The notes under the pieces are model-generated. The model was not told the DNA's origin and ran no database searches. It saw nothing but the letters and a program-made list of their open reading frames with translations. This document shows, piece after piece, positions 53,288 through 61,074 of a stretch of 61,074 nucleotides of DNA. Where the stretch lies: contig SIBJ01000015.1 in assembly GCA_009695195.1 (NCBI GenBank), forward strand, positions 1 to 61,074, given 5' to 3'. Positions within the stretch are counted from its first letter, which is position 1. Every line of letters starts with the position of its first letter. Source of the stretch: Pedosphaera sp. (lineage in GTDB: Bacteria; Verrucomicrobiota; Verrucomicrobiia; Limisphaerales; JADLHS01). Position numbers and translations under genes: made by a program.

Positions 53288-53782
53288 ATGAAACGTTCCC
53301 TGTTCATCATGCTCGGCGTGGTCGCGCTGGCGGCGGCGCTTTTTGCCGGCGCGTACCTGATCGCCAATCGAGTTTGCACGTCGCGCCTCGGCAATGCCAC
53401 CGATGATCTCGCCTGGCTGCGACAGGAATTCCGGTTGAGTGACCCTGAGATGGCGCGCATCCAAAAACTTCACGAAGGTTATCTGCCCAAGTGCGCCGAG
53501 ATGTGCCGGAAGATTGCCGCAAAAAAACAGGAATTGGATTCCGTACTCACCGGCGCCACGAATGTGACCGCGGTGGTGGAAAAAAAACTGGCCGAGCTGG
53601 GCGGATTGCGCGCGCAGTGCCAGGCGCAGATGCTCCGGCACTTCGCCGAAGTCAGTCAGGCCATGCCGCCGGAACCGGGAAAACGTTACCTCGCCGAAAT
53701 GCAGCGGCTCACGCTGGGCGCGCACGAGCAAGTCGAATCCACCATGTCGGAATCCACGGCTCATGGGCACGGATCACACTGA
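53288..53782 (+). CDS. CnrX-like periplasmic metal sensor
   Basis: A 164-residue protein anchored by an N-terminal helix (KRSLFIMLGVVALAAALFAG), then an all-helical domain of the CnrX/heavy-metal-sensor type (LAWLRQEFRLSDPEMARIQKLH) with cysteines in PKCAEMC and a His-rich end AHGHGSH. In the known Cnr system the periplasmic sensor binds Ni/Co and releases the sigma factor through CnrY. It overlaps the ECF gene by 20 bases. Confidence 0.78.
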   Translation: MKRSLFIMLGVVALAAALFAGAYLIANRVCTSRLGNATDDLAWLRQEFRLSDPEMARIQKLHEGYLPKCAEMCRKIAAKKQELDSVLTGATNVTAVVEKKLAELGGLRAQCQAQMLRHFAEVSQAMPPEPGKRYLAEMQRLTLGAHEQVESTMSESTAHGHGSH

Positions 53783-54353
53783 TGCCGACGCCCGCGACCG
53801 GGCGGACATGGAGCGGCTGATCGCGGGGCATGACGCCGCGTTGAACGACTTGATGGCGCGCAACGCCGCGCCGGTGTTTCATTTCCTCTGCCGGATGCTC
53901 GCCAACGAAGACGACGCGAACGATCTCGCGCAGGAAACTTTCGCCCGCGTCTTTCGCGCGCGCGCCAGTTTCCGGACGAGCGAGAAATTCTCCACCTGGC
54001 TTTACACCATCGCCGCCAACCTCGCGCGGAATCAATTCCGCTGGCGGGCGCGGCACGCAACCGTGTCGCTTGACGCCGCAACGGACGCGGAGCCGGAAAA
54101 TCTTGCGGCCGTGATTCCGTCGGGCGCGCTGTCGCCCGACGCCGAAGCGCTCGCCGCGGAACGAAATGAGGCGGTGCGCGGAGCGGTGGAGCGGTTGCCC
54201 GAGGATTTGCGCGAAGCCATCGTGCTGTGTGAATGGGAGGAAAAAAGTGTGGCCGAGGCCGCGGCGATTTTGGAGACGACGCCCAAAGCGGTGGAGTCGC
54301 GTCTGTATCGGGCGCGGGGAATCCTGCGCGAACGGCTGAAGCGCTGGTTTTAA
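53763..54353 (+). CDS. ECF RNA polymerase sigma factor
   Basis: A 196-residue ECF sigma factor. Region 2 shows NDLAQETFARVFRARASF and STWLYTIAANLARNQFR. Region 4 shows LPEDLREAIVLCEWEEKS and TPKAVESRLYRAR, the usual helix-turn-helix. It would direct RNA polymerase to the efflux and Cys-rich genes when the sensor pair releases it. It is the last gene of the set and runs into the convergent thiD gene (4-base overlap). The start overlaps the sensor stop. Confidence 0.92.
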   Translation: MGTDHTDADARDRADMERLIAGHDAALNDLMARNAAPVFHFLCRMLANEDDANDLAQETFARVFRARASFRTSEKFSTWLYTIAANLARNQFRWRARHATVSLDAATDAEPENLAAVIPSGALSPDAEALAAERNEAVRGAVERLPEDLREAIVLCEWEEKSVAEAAAILETTPKAVESRLYRARGILRERLKRWF

Positions 54354-55138
54354 GCAGCCGACGGATTCAGCACGAAATGCCCGGCCGCTCTCCGGCTCCG
54401 GGCGATGGCGCGGGTGATGAAGGGTTTCGCCAGCGCGACGGCGCGGGAAAGTTTTTCGCCGCGCGCGAGGTGCGCCGCGATGGCCGCCGAATAAGTGCAA
54501 CCCGTGCCGTGCGTGGACACGCCGCGCACGCGCGGCGCGCACAGTTCGGTGAGCGTGCGACCGTCGAAAAATACGTCCACCGCCTCGCGTTCGCTGCGCA
54601 GATGGCCGCCCTTCACGAGCGCAGCGCAGCCGAAGCGTTCGTGGATTTCCCGCGCGGCCGCGCGTAAATCCGCCCGCGAATGCAGCTTCCGGCCCACCAG
54701 AATTTCCGCCTCGTCGAGATTCGGCGTGACCAGCGCGGCGAGCGGGAGCAGTTGCCCTTTCAGCGCGCGGATCGCCGAAGGTTTGAGCAGCACCGCGCCA
54801 CTGGTCGCGACCATCACGGGGTCAACCACGAGCGGGGGGCGGTGGCCCGTGGAAAAAAAATCCACGACCGCGCGGATGATTTCCGCCGAGAACAACATTC
54901 CTGTTTTCACCGCGCCCGGTCGCAGTTCGGCGAACACGGCTTCGATTTGCGCCCGCACCATTTCCACCCGGATCGCCTGGAGGCCGGTGACGCCGCGCGG
55001 ATTCTGCGCCGTGACGCAGGTGATCGCGCTCGTGCCGTGGACACCGAGCGCGGCGAAGGTTTTCAAATCCGCCTGCACGCCCGCGCCCCCGCCGCTGTCG
55101 GAGCCGGCGATGGTAAGCGCAACGGGAATTGATTTCAC
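54350..55138 (-). CDS. thiD: HMP/HMP-phosphate kinase ThiD
   Basis: A 262-residue kinase of the ribokinase fold in thiamine synthesis. Seen: LTIAGSDSGGGAGVQADLKT, the ThiD opening; VDPVMVATSGAVLL; and the catalytic GVSTHGTGCTYSAAIAAHLA with the Gly-Thr-Gly-Cys anion hole. The start is GTG 55138, 7 residues before the first strand. Codons upstream extend the frame only spuriously. It is convergent with the ECF gene. Confidence 0.93.
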   Translation of the reverse strand: MKSIPVALTIAGSDSGGGAGVQADLKTFAALGVHGTSAITCVTAQNPRGVTGLQAIRVEMVRAQIEAVFAELRPGAVKTGMLFSAEIIRAVVDFFSTGHRPPLVVDPVMVATSGAVLLKPSAIRALKGQLLPLAALVTPNLDEAEILVGRKLHSRADLRAAAREIHERFGCAALVKGGHLRSEREAVDVFFDGRTLTELCAPRVRGVSTHGTGCTYSAAIAAHLARGEKLSRAVALAKPFITRAIARSRRAAGHFVLNPSAA

Positions 55139-55191
55139 CGGGTTTTGGTTTCCTTGCGGGCGAGAAGTGTTTCGAGCCACGGTCGTCCGGG

Positions 55192-55953
55192 TCAGTACGA
55201 AACTTCCAGGTGCGGCTCGTGATCGAAGTTCCACCGCCGCCGGTTGAGGTCGCCGTTGTCCATGAATTTTTTGATGGGAATGGTGATCGAGTGGCCGTCG
55301 GCGAAGGCGACATTTTCGCCGCCGTTGTGACGTTCCGGCGATGGCTTGCTGTTGATGATGAGCAGGAACGTGTAGATGTTTTGATATCCGGGCTGCGGCA
55401 TGGAATCCGCCAGCGCGATCATGTCCGCCGGGGCCACGACCTGATGTTCCTTCACGACCGGCATGGTCTGGCCGGGATTGACCTGGAGGCCCAAACCGAG
55501 ATTGGCCGTCCAACTGACGGAATTGGCCGAGCCCACGCCGAAACCATTGTAACCATAACTGACGCCGGCGTAGCGGCCGGGCGTCGCGGGATCGCGGAGA
55601 TAGGCGTTGCCGAACAACCAGACGATGGCCTGATCAAACGGAAATTCACCGTTGAAGGCGGGACAGGTCAAGATGCGTTCGTTGCCGGCGAAATTCGGAG
55701 CGATGAAGCGGTCCCACGTTTTGGAAACGTTCGCGTCCACCAGATACGGATACACGCCCGAATCCATGACATACATGTGCAGCGCGAGTCCCAGCTGGTG
55801 CAGATTGTTCTTACAGGCGGTGTTCTTGCTGGCGAACTTGGCGCGGGTAAGCGCCGGTAGCAACAACGCCGCGAGCAGCGCGATGATGGCGATCACGACG
55901 AGCAACTCAATGAGCGTGAACGCACCGCGCGAGTTTGGCCGCGTCTTTTCCAC
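55192..55953 (-). CDS. Prepilin-like protein with H-X9-DG tail
   Basis: A 253-residue protein with a type IV prepilin-like N-terminus, [18 protein letters not shown]. The processing site is preceded by GA rather than the classic single Gly, and the essential Glu is present. The rest is verrucomicrobial: [12 protein letters not shown] and [13 protein letters not shown], the H-X9-DG family mark. These proteins are abundant in the phylum; their function is unclear. Confidence 0.9.
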   Translation of the reverse strand: MEKTRPNSRGAFTLIELLVVIAIIALLAALLLPALTRAKFASKNTACKNNLHQLGLALHMYVMDSGVYPYLVDANVSKTWDRFIAPNFAGNERILTCPAFNGEFPFDQAIVWLFGNAYLRDPATPGRYAGVSYGYNGFGVGSANSVSWTANLGLGLQVNPGQTMPVVKEHQVVAPADMIALADSMPQPGYQNIYTFLLIINSKPSPERHNGGENVAFADGHSITIPIKKFMDNGDLNRRRWNFDHEPHLEVSY

Positions 55954-56046
55954 GGGGATATTTTATCACGTGGCCGCAAGACGCAAAAGTGATTTCACCG
56001 GAATTTTGGCCTTTGCGCCCCGGCGCGACCGTCCCATATTCCGGCC

Positions 56047-57804
56047 ATGGACAAAGAAAAAGTCGCCGAGGTGCTGGTCGCGATCGGGACGTTGCTCGAA
56101 CTCAAGGGCGAGAACCCGTTCAAGACCCGCGCGTATCTCAACGGCGCGCGCGTCATCGAGGCGTTGAACGAACCGCTCGCCAAAGTCGTCGCGGAAAAAC
56201 GACTGGGCGAATTCAAGGGCATCGGCGACGCGCTCCAGCAGAAGATCACCGAACTCGTCGAAACGGGGAAACTGAAATATTACGAGGAGTTAAAGGCGAG
56301 TATCGCGCCGGGGTTGGTTGAAATGCTGGACATCCCGGGGCTTGGGCCAAAAAAAATCCAGGCGATGCAAAAGCAGCTCGGCGTGGACTCGATTGAAAAA
56401 CTCGAGGCCGCGTGCAAGGCCGGTAAAGTCGCGGAGCTGGACGGCTTCGGCGAGAAGACGCAGGCGAATCTGCTCGAAGGCATCGAACGCAAACGGCAAT
56501 ACGCCTCGAAACATCGGCTCGGTGACGCGCTCACGGCGGCGGAGCCGTTGCTGGAAAGTTTGCGGCAGCATCCCGACGTGATCCGTTGCAGCACGGCGGG
56601 GAGTTTGCGGCGCTCGAAGGAGATCATCGGCGACATTGATCTGCTCGCGTCGTCAAAAAGGCCGGTGGCGGTCATCGAACATTTCGTCGCGCAACCGGGC
56701 ATCCTCAAGGTCATCGCGCAAGGCGATACGAAGGCCAGCGTGATCCTTGAAGGCGGCATCCAATGCGATCTGCGCGTGGTGAGCGACAAGGAATTTCCCT
56801 TCGCGCTCGCTTATTTCACCGGCAGCAAGGAGCACAACATCGTGATGCGTTCGCGCGCCATCGCGCGCGGACTGCGGCTCAACGAATACGGCCTGTTCAA
56901 ATCCAAGGAGGAGACACGCGATCTGAAACTGCTCGTCGAGTGTCAGGACGAGGCGGAGATTTTTTCGACACTCGACCTGCCCTACATCGCGCCGGAAATC
57001 CGCGAGGACCACGGCGAGTTCGCCGCCGGCGAGCAGGGCAAATTGCCGCAGCTGCTCGAATGGACCGACCTCAAGGGCGCATTGCACAACCACTCGACGT
57101 GGAGCGACGGCCACAACACGCTCGAAGAAATCGCCGCCCACATGGAAGGCCTCGGCCTCGAATACTGGGCGATCACCGACCACTCGCGCGCGTCGTTCCA
57201 GGCGAACGGCCTCGATCCCAAACGCGTGCGCGAGCAACTCAAGGCCATCAAACAACTCAACGCGAAGCTCGCGGATGGCGGCAGCGAATTCCGTTTGCTC
57301 ACCGGCACGGAAGTGGACGTGCTCAAGGACAAACTGGATTTCGACGACGACCTGCTCGCCGAACTCGACGTGGTGGTGGCGAGCCTGCACGTGTCGGCGA
57401 ACAACGAAGCGGAGAACACGAAGCGGCTCATCCGCGCGGCGGAAAATAAATTCGTCCACACGCTCGGACACCTCAGCGGACGGCTGTTGCTCGAACGCGA
57501 GCCGTATCCGGTGAATCAGGAAGCAGTCATTGACGCCTGCGCCGAAACCGGGACGTGGATTGAACTCAATTGCAATCCGTATCGTTTCGATCTCGACTGG
57601 CGGCTGTGGGCCTACGCGAAAAGCAAGGGCGTGAAGTGCGTCATCAATCCCGACGCGCACCGCAACGAACACGCGGGCTTCCTCCGGCTCGGCGTCGGCG
57701 TCGCTCGCAAAGGTTGGCTGACGAAGGCCGACGTGATCAACACGTTGCCGCTGGAGAAGTTGCGGAAGGAACTGGCGCGAAAACGGAGTCCCGGAAGAAA
57801 ATAA
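56047..57804 (+). CDS. polX: DNA polymerase X with C-terminal PHP domain
   Basis: A 585-residue PolX of the bacterial type. The N-terminal helix-hairpin-helix region contains IPGLGPKKIQAMQKQLG and FGEKTQANL. The polymerase palm has GSLRRSKEIIGDIDLL (from about residue 186) with the catalytic Asp pair. The C-terminal PHP exonuclease begins LHNHSTWSDGHNTLEE (about 346) and continues AITDHS, then NPDAHR. It works in base excision repair and gap filling. Start ATG is preceded by a divergent 93-base gap. Confidence 0.95.
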   Translation: MDKEKVAEVLVAIGTLLELKGENPFKTRAYLNGARVIEALNEPLAKVVAEKRLGEFKGIGDALQQKITELVETGKLKYYEELKASIAPGLVEMLDIPGLGPKKIQAMQKQLGVDSIEKLEAACKAGKVAELDGFGEKTQANLLEGIERKRQYASKHRLGDALTAAEPLLESLRQHPDVIRCSTAGSLRRSKEIIGDIDLLASSKRPVAVIEHFVAQPGILKVIAQGDTKASVILEGGIQCDLRVVSDKEFPFALAYFTGSKEHNIVMRSRAIARGLRLNEYGLFKSKEETRDLKLLVECQDEAEIFSTLDLPYIAPEIREDHGEFAAGEQGKLPQLLEWTDLKGALHNHSTWSDGHNTLEEIAAHMEGLGLEYWAITDHSRASFQANGLDPKRVREQLKAIKQLNAKLADGGSEFRLLTGTEVDVLKDKLDFDDDLLAELDVVVASLHVSANNEAENTKRLIRAAENKFVHTLGHLSGRLLLEREPYPVNQEAVIDACAETGTWIELNCNPYRFDLDWRLWAYAKSKGVKCVINPDAHRNEHAGFLRLGVGVARKGWLTKADVINTLPLEKLRKELARKRSPGRK

Positions 57805-57806
57805 AA

Positions 57807-58274
57807 TCAATTCCCGACCGGCGGTGACGTGGCCCCGGAGTTTTCCAGTTTGGATCTCCGCAGGTTTCGGAAAAGGAAAAACCAATATACCGGCGCCAAG
57901 ATCAGGAAATTAAGCGAACAAAGCACGTAGCCGGCGACGATCAACGCATTGAACCGCAACTTGGCCTGGGTTCCGTTCCGCAGCACTTCGCCTTCGGAGA
58001 AAATTTGCAGGTAAGGCATGTAGTTGTTGTAAGGCCCGACCGCGCACCCGCAGGTTTCACAAAACCAATGGCCCGGCGGCACCGGCGTCAGGCAACGATG
58101 GCAAACCGGAACCGCGTCGTCCTCTTGCACGGCTTGACCGGTCTCCGAGTCCCAAGGGTCCGGGTGGGTGGGGGAGCGTTTGATCCAATCAAGAATTCGC
58201 CACAAGGCAAAGGCCGCCACCGTCATGACGGTCAAGATGCCGATCACCGCTTCCGATTGGTCTGTTCCATGCAT
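57807..58274 (-). CDS. Membrane protein with internal zinc ribbon
   Basis: A 155-residue protein with a helix near the N-terminus (IGILTVMTVAAFALWRIL) and another near the C-terminus (LIVAGYVLCSLNFLILAPV). Between them is a zinc ribbon, CHRCLTPVPPGHWFCETCG. Function unknown. The gene ends two bases from the polX stop, on the other strand. Confidence 0.7.
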   Translation of the reverse strand: MHGTDQSEAVIGILTVMTVAAFALWRILDWIKRSPTHPDPWDSETGQAVQEDDAVPVCHRCLTPVPPGHWFCETCGCAVGPYNNYMPYLQIFSEGEVLRNGTQAKLRFNALIVAGYVLCSLNFLILAPVYWFFLFRNLRRSKLENSGATSPPVGN

Positions 58275-58435
58275 GGTTCAAGCCCAATCCGTGCTGACGC
58301 GCCGACTATAATCGCGCGTGCAACGACGTCAACCGCAGGAAAGTGCAGGCTGGAATTGCGGCGGTCGGCAGAAAGCCACCAGCCAAAATTTCCCGCAGAA
58401 GTTGTGCGGCGCTCTGCCGAGCGGCCGCTACGAAT

Positions 58436-59071
58436 TCAGTCGAGCCGCTTCACGCGGATGTTTTTGTAGCGGATGGTGCTCTTTGGATCGTGGCCTTGCA
58501 GACAAAATGTGCCTTCGTTGAGTTTGCGTTCATATTCTTTTCCAGCCTGCGCGCCCTTTGGCTCGACGTACTCCACCACCTTCCGGCCGTCCACCAGAAC
58601 CGTGACCTTGCTGCCTTCGACGATGATTTCCTGCGTCCACCATTTGTTGTCGGCGGCGATGGTCAGCCCCGTGTTGGCGATGTCGTAAAGGCTGCCGGTT
58701 TTTTTCCAATCGCTGTGCGTGTTGTTCACCTGACATTCGATCCCGCCTCGCGGCCAGCCATCGGTCTGGTATTTGGTGTGGAAATAAATTCCGCCGTTCG
58801 AGTTCGTGTCGGTCATCACCTCCACTTTGAGATGGAAATTCTTGAACGGCTTTTCGTCGCCGACGTAATAGAGATGGGCGCGATTACCGTTCGCCACAAA
58901 CGCGCCGTCCTTGATCGTCCAGGTGGCGGGGTTGTCCGTGGTCACTTTCCAGCCGTCAAAAGTTTTGCCGTCCATGAGCGACTTGAAGCCGGGTTCCGTT
59001 TCCGCGCGGAGGCAGGGGGCAATTGCGAAAGCGGCGACGGCGGCCAGAGCGAAAAATGGATTTGGTTTCAT
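58436..59071 (-). CDS. Secreted DUF1080 (3-keto-disaccharide hydrolase-like) protein
   Basis: A 211-residue exported protein with signal peptide (FFALAAVAAFAIAPCLRA). The body is a single DUF1080 beta-sandwich: FKSLMDGKTFDGWKVT, NGGIYFHTKYQTDGWP, GIECQVNNTHSDW, FCLQGHDPKSTIRYKNI. Some members cleave 3-keto-disaccharides; others may only bind sugar. ATG 59071 begins the signal. Upstream codons are excluded. Confidence 0.9.
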   Translation of the reverse strand: MKPNPFFALAAVAAFAIAPCLRAETEPGFKSLMDGKTFDGWKVTTDNPATWTIKDGAFVANGNRAHLYYVGDEKPFKNFHLKVEVMTDTNSNGGIYFHTKYQTDGWPRGGIECQVNNTHSDWKKTGSLYDIANTGLTIAADNKWWTQEIIVEGSKVTVLVDGRKVVEYVEPKGAQAGKEYERKLNEGTFCLQGHDPKSTIRYKNIRVKRLD

Positions 59072-59120
59072 GCACCGGACAGTAGGACGGTCCGTCACGT
59101 CCGCCAAGCGAAAAGAACCC

Positions 59121-60923
59121 TCAATCATTCGGCTTGAGCAGCTTTGCAATCGCGTCCGCCGGCAGGCCGCTCGTCTGGATGGCCGCGCGCGCCGCGACAT
59201 CGTCGGTACGCAGCCATTGCTTCGCGGATTTTTCCAGCGCGTCCTTTTGCTTCAGCGGGTCGGTCAGTGTCGTGGCGTAAGTCCACGCCAGTTGCGGTTC
59301 GAGGTTGGCGGCACTGTCCACAAACTTGCTGATGGCCGACTGGCGGCTCTGGCCGTCCGGAAGATTCGCCAGCCACGCGGCGGCGGCTTTCGGGTCCTCG
59401 CGTCCCCAACGCGTCATCAATGTTTCCGCCGCCTTCTCGCGCATCGTGCCTTCGGAGAATTGCTGGATCCACGTCGCCGTGTACGGCGCGTCCGCGCCGA
59501 CCATGCCGGAGATGACGGACTTCACGCCGCGCTCCAGTTCGTCGCCGCTCAAACCGGAAACGAACTTTGCTGCGTCCTGCGGCGATTGCGAAGCCCACGA
59601 CCCGAGCACGCCGGCCATCGCGCCCGCGCGGCCGTCGCCGTTCGGCATAGTCTGCACCCATTCGATCGCGGTGGCGGGGTCATTGCGTCCCCACGAACTG
59701 GCGATGCGGCGCATCGCGTCGTCGCGGCCCGCGCCTTCGGGCAGCGAGGCCGCAAACTTCGCGGCTCCTTCCGGATCATTGCCGGCCCAGTTGCCGATGA
59801 CGTTTTCCACGAGTCGCTGCCGCGAGGCGTCGGCGGGCAGGCCCATTGCAAACTCAGCCGCCTCCTGCGGGTTCTGCCAGACCCACGTGCCCGCGAGCCT
59901 GTTGAGCATCTGGTCGCGCATTTCGCCGGAGGGCAGCGTCTTGGCGAATTCGCCTGCGCCCTTCACGTCGTTGTTGACCCACTCGTCGCTGAGATTTTGC
60001 AAGGCGACGTTGCGCGCGCGACCTTCTGGTAATTCCTTGGCCCACGCCAGTGCGCCGTCGAAATCCGATTCCGCCCAGCGCCGGGCGAGCTGGCCCGTGA
60101 GATCAATCTGGCTCTGGCCCTTCGGCAGAATGGAAACGAAATCCGACGCCGTCTTCGGCGAATTCTGCGACAGGTTCCACAGCACATTCTGGATGGTGTC
60201 GCGCTGGATGGCGGCGTTGGGAACCTGCTTGAGCCAATCGAGGGCCGCTTGAGGATCGCGGTCGGCCCAATCGCGCGCGAGCTGGCTGATGGCATTGTTG
60301 CGCGCAGGACCGCCGGGCAACGTGAGCGCAAAATTCGCCGCCGCCACCGGATCGAGTTGCGCCCAGCCGGCGAGCGCGCCGCTGATGGCCTGGTTGCGCG
60401 CGCTCACGTCGGTGAGTGTCTGGGCCATCGCCAGAGCGGCCTGCGGTTCGCGCTGGGCGTATTCGTTGTACACATGCTGATACGTGTACGAGTGGCGCTG
60501 ATCCGGGTGAAGATTTTGCAATGCGGCGGCGGCGGCGGCGGGATCGGACGAAGCCAGTCCCTGCGCGTAAGCGAGTTGTCCGAGCGTTTTTTCGCGCGGG
60601 TCGGTGCGCGCGTCGGTCCAGGCGCGCAAGCCGTCGAGGTCTTTGTTGCCCCACGAGTTCAAAATGCTGCCGAGGGTTTCGTCGCGCGTCTGGCTCTTGG
60701 GCAAAAGATCCACGAGCTTCATTGCCGCCGCCGGGTCCTGCCAGCCGAGATTTTGTGCGGCCTGCATGACGACGCGGCGTTTACGCACAGCTTCGGGTTG
60801 CGATTGCAGCCACGCGACGGCGGCGTCCGGGTCGTTACGCATCCATTTCTGGAGGATGTTGCCCAACTGGCCGTCTCCGTTCCCGCCGTAGCGCGAACTG
60901 CGATCATTCTCCAGTGCCATCAC
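59121..60923 (-). CDS. Alpha-repeat protein, 5'-truncated at the IS end
   Basis: A 600-residue protein built from about eighteen units of 31-35 residues, each of the pattern W-x4-DP-x-AA-x-W-x4-LP-x4-R (for example WADRDPQAALDWLKQVPN). It is probably an alpha-solenoid of the kind found in verrucomicrobial secreted proteins. No signal peptide remains. The frame continues upstream only as far as the transposase stop at 60939-60941, seven bases from the repeat edge, and opens mid-domain (FAAVMALEND), so the 5' part was lost at the insertion. The start given (GTG) is nominal. Confidence 0.75.
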   Translation of the reverse strand: MMALENDRSSRYGGNGDGQLGNILQKWMRNDPDAAVAWLQSQPEAVRKRRVVMQAAQNLGWQDPAAAMKLVDLLPKSQTRDETLGSILNSWGNKDLDGLRAWTDARTDPREKTLGQLAYAQGLASSDPAAAAAALQNLHPDQRHSYTYQHVYNEYAQREPQAALAMAQTLTDVSARNQAISGALAGWAQLDPVAAANFALTLPGGPARNNAISQLARDWADRDPQAALDWLKQVPNAAIQRDTIQNVLWNLSQNSPKTASDFVSILPKGQSQIDLTGQLARRWAESDFDGALAWAKELPEGRARNVALQNLSDEWVNNDVKGAGEFAKTLPSGEMRDQMLNRLAGTWVWQNPQEAAEFAMGLPADASRQRLVENVIGNWAGNDPEGAAKFAASLPEGAGRDDAMRRIASSWGRNDPATAIEWVQTMPNGDGRAGAMAGVLGSWASQSPQDAAKFVSGLSGDELERGVKSVISGMVGADAPYTATWIQQFSEGTMREKAAETLMTRWGREDPKAAAAWLANLPDGQSRQSAISKFVDSAANLEPQLAWTYATTLTDPLKQKDALEKSAKQWLRTDDVAARAAIQTSGLPADAIAKLLKPND

Positions 60924-60929
60924 TGCCGC

Positions 60930-61053
60930 GAATGGCGCTTAGTTAAGGGCATGTGTCGTTGATTTTTTCTGGGTGGCTTCGGCAATGATTTCCTGCCGGG
61001 GGCGCATCAACAAGGGAAAGTTTTTCGGCCTCCGTTTCCTCATGCGCGGTTCG
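60930..61053 (-). repeat. Right copy of 124-bp perfect inverted repeat (IS end)
   Basis: Identical to 146-269 in reverse complement over all 124 bases. It covers the last 38 codons of the transposase, the TAA stop and the nine-base tip. The coding strand faces into the window, mirroring the left copy. Confidence 0.9.
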
Positions 61054-61074
61054 GATCGCTCAGGGCGTTCCAGC
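60939..61074 (-). pseudogene. Transposase C-terminal fragment (right copy, runs off the edge)
   Basis: Minus-strand frame ending at TAA (60941-60939). The translation runs LERPERSEPRMRKRR and on through RRPKNFPLLMRPRQEI to HALN. It extends about 7 codons further upstream than the left copy, with natural-looking coding, so this is the more intact copy. The window ends inside it. IS4-like DDE transposase is the best guess from the basic tail. Confidence 0.65.

Overview
The window is high-GC DNA that reads as a free-living Gram-negative of the Verrucomicrobiota, most like the Pedosphaera/Limisphaera side of the phylum. The grounds are the mix of families: a DUF6600 lipoprotein, PEP-CTERM proteins, a prepilin-like protein with an H-X9-DG tail, a 3-keto-disaccharide hydrolase (DUF1080) protein, RCC1/LamG secreted proteins, outer-membrane and RND export genes, and very few Shine-Dalgarno sequences. 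The taxonomic call is an inference. No intergenic stretch exceeds about 300 bases.

Layout. (1) Both edges carry the same perfect 124-bp sequence in opposite orientation (146-269 and 60930-61053). It is the 3' end of a transposase gene, so the window is bracketed by inverted insertion-sequence ends, and the genes touching those ends look 5'-truncated. (2) 0.7-10.4 kb is housekeeping: a LipM/LplA-type acyltransferase, tRNA-Arg(CCT), a DUF6600 lipoprotein, ruvC, ruvA, a DUF374 acyltransferase, priA and a GT39-like membrane glycosyltransferase. (3) 10.4-20.5 kb holds two tandem PEP-CTERM paralogues, a methyltransferase remnant, a methyltransferase/GT2 pair, a CusF-SCO fusion, hflX, a hicBA toxin-antitoxin pair, acylphosphatase, a phosphoesterase and three glycosyltransferase-type genes. 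(4) 20.7-34.6 kb is a surface-glycan cluster. A plus-strand arm and a minus-strand arm converge at 28.58 kb. The minus arm encodes WbpB-, WbpD- and WbpE-like enzymes of the UDP-2,3-diacetamido-uronic acid route, plus a second DegT enzyme that has lost its PLP lysine. The plus arm holds a deacetylase-like gene broken by one amber codon, an unusual synthetase-like protein, an amidohydrolase, an N-acyltransferase, an SDR epimerase and a DegT aminotransferase.

(5) 34.8-45.4 kb encodes secreted and outer-membrane proteins, including a 1517-residue protein with two blocks of seven RCC1 repeats, then a third PEP-CTERM paralogue and a Dus enzyme. (6) 45.5-54.4 kb is a heavy-metal resistance island. 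A CusCBA-type RND efflux operon and two small Cys-rich secreted proteins run leftward. A Cys-rich protein and a membrane protein / periplasmic sensor / ECF sigma set in the gene order of cnrYXH run rightward. (7) 54.4-61 kb has thiD, a prepilin-like protein, polX, a zinc-ribbon membrane protein, a DUF1080 protein and a repeat protein cut off at the right-hand insertion-sequence end.

A recurrent feature is short tandem repeats with a 7-nt (once 8-nt) period. Most fold back on themselves. The base sequence differs at each site but the design is the same. Five are present; two lie in frame inside priA.
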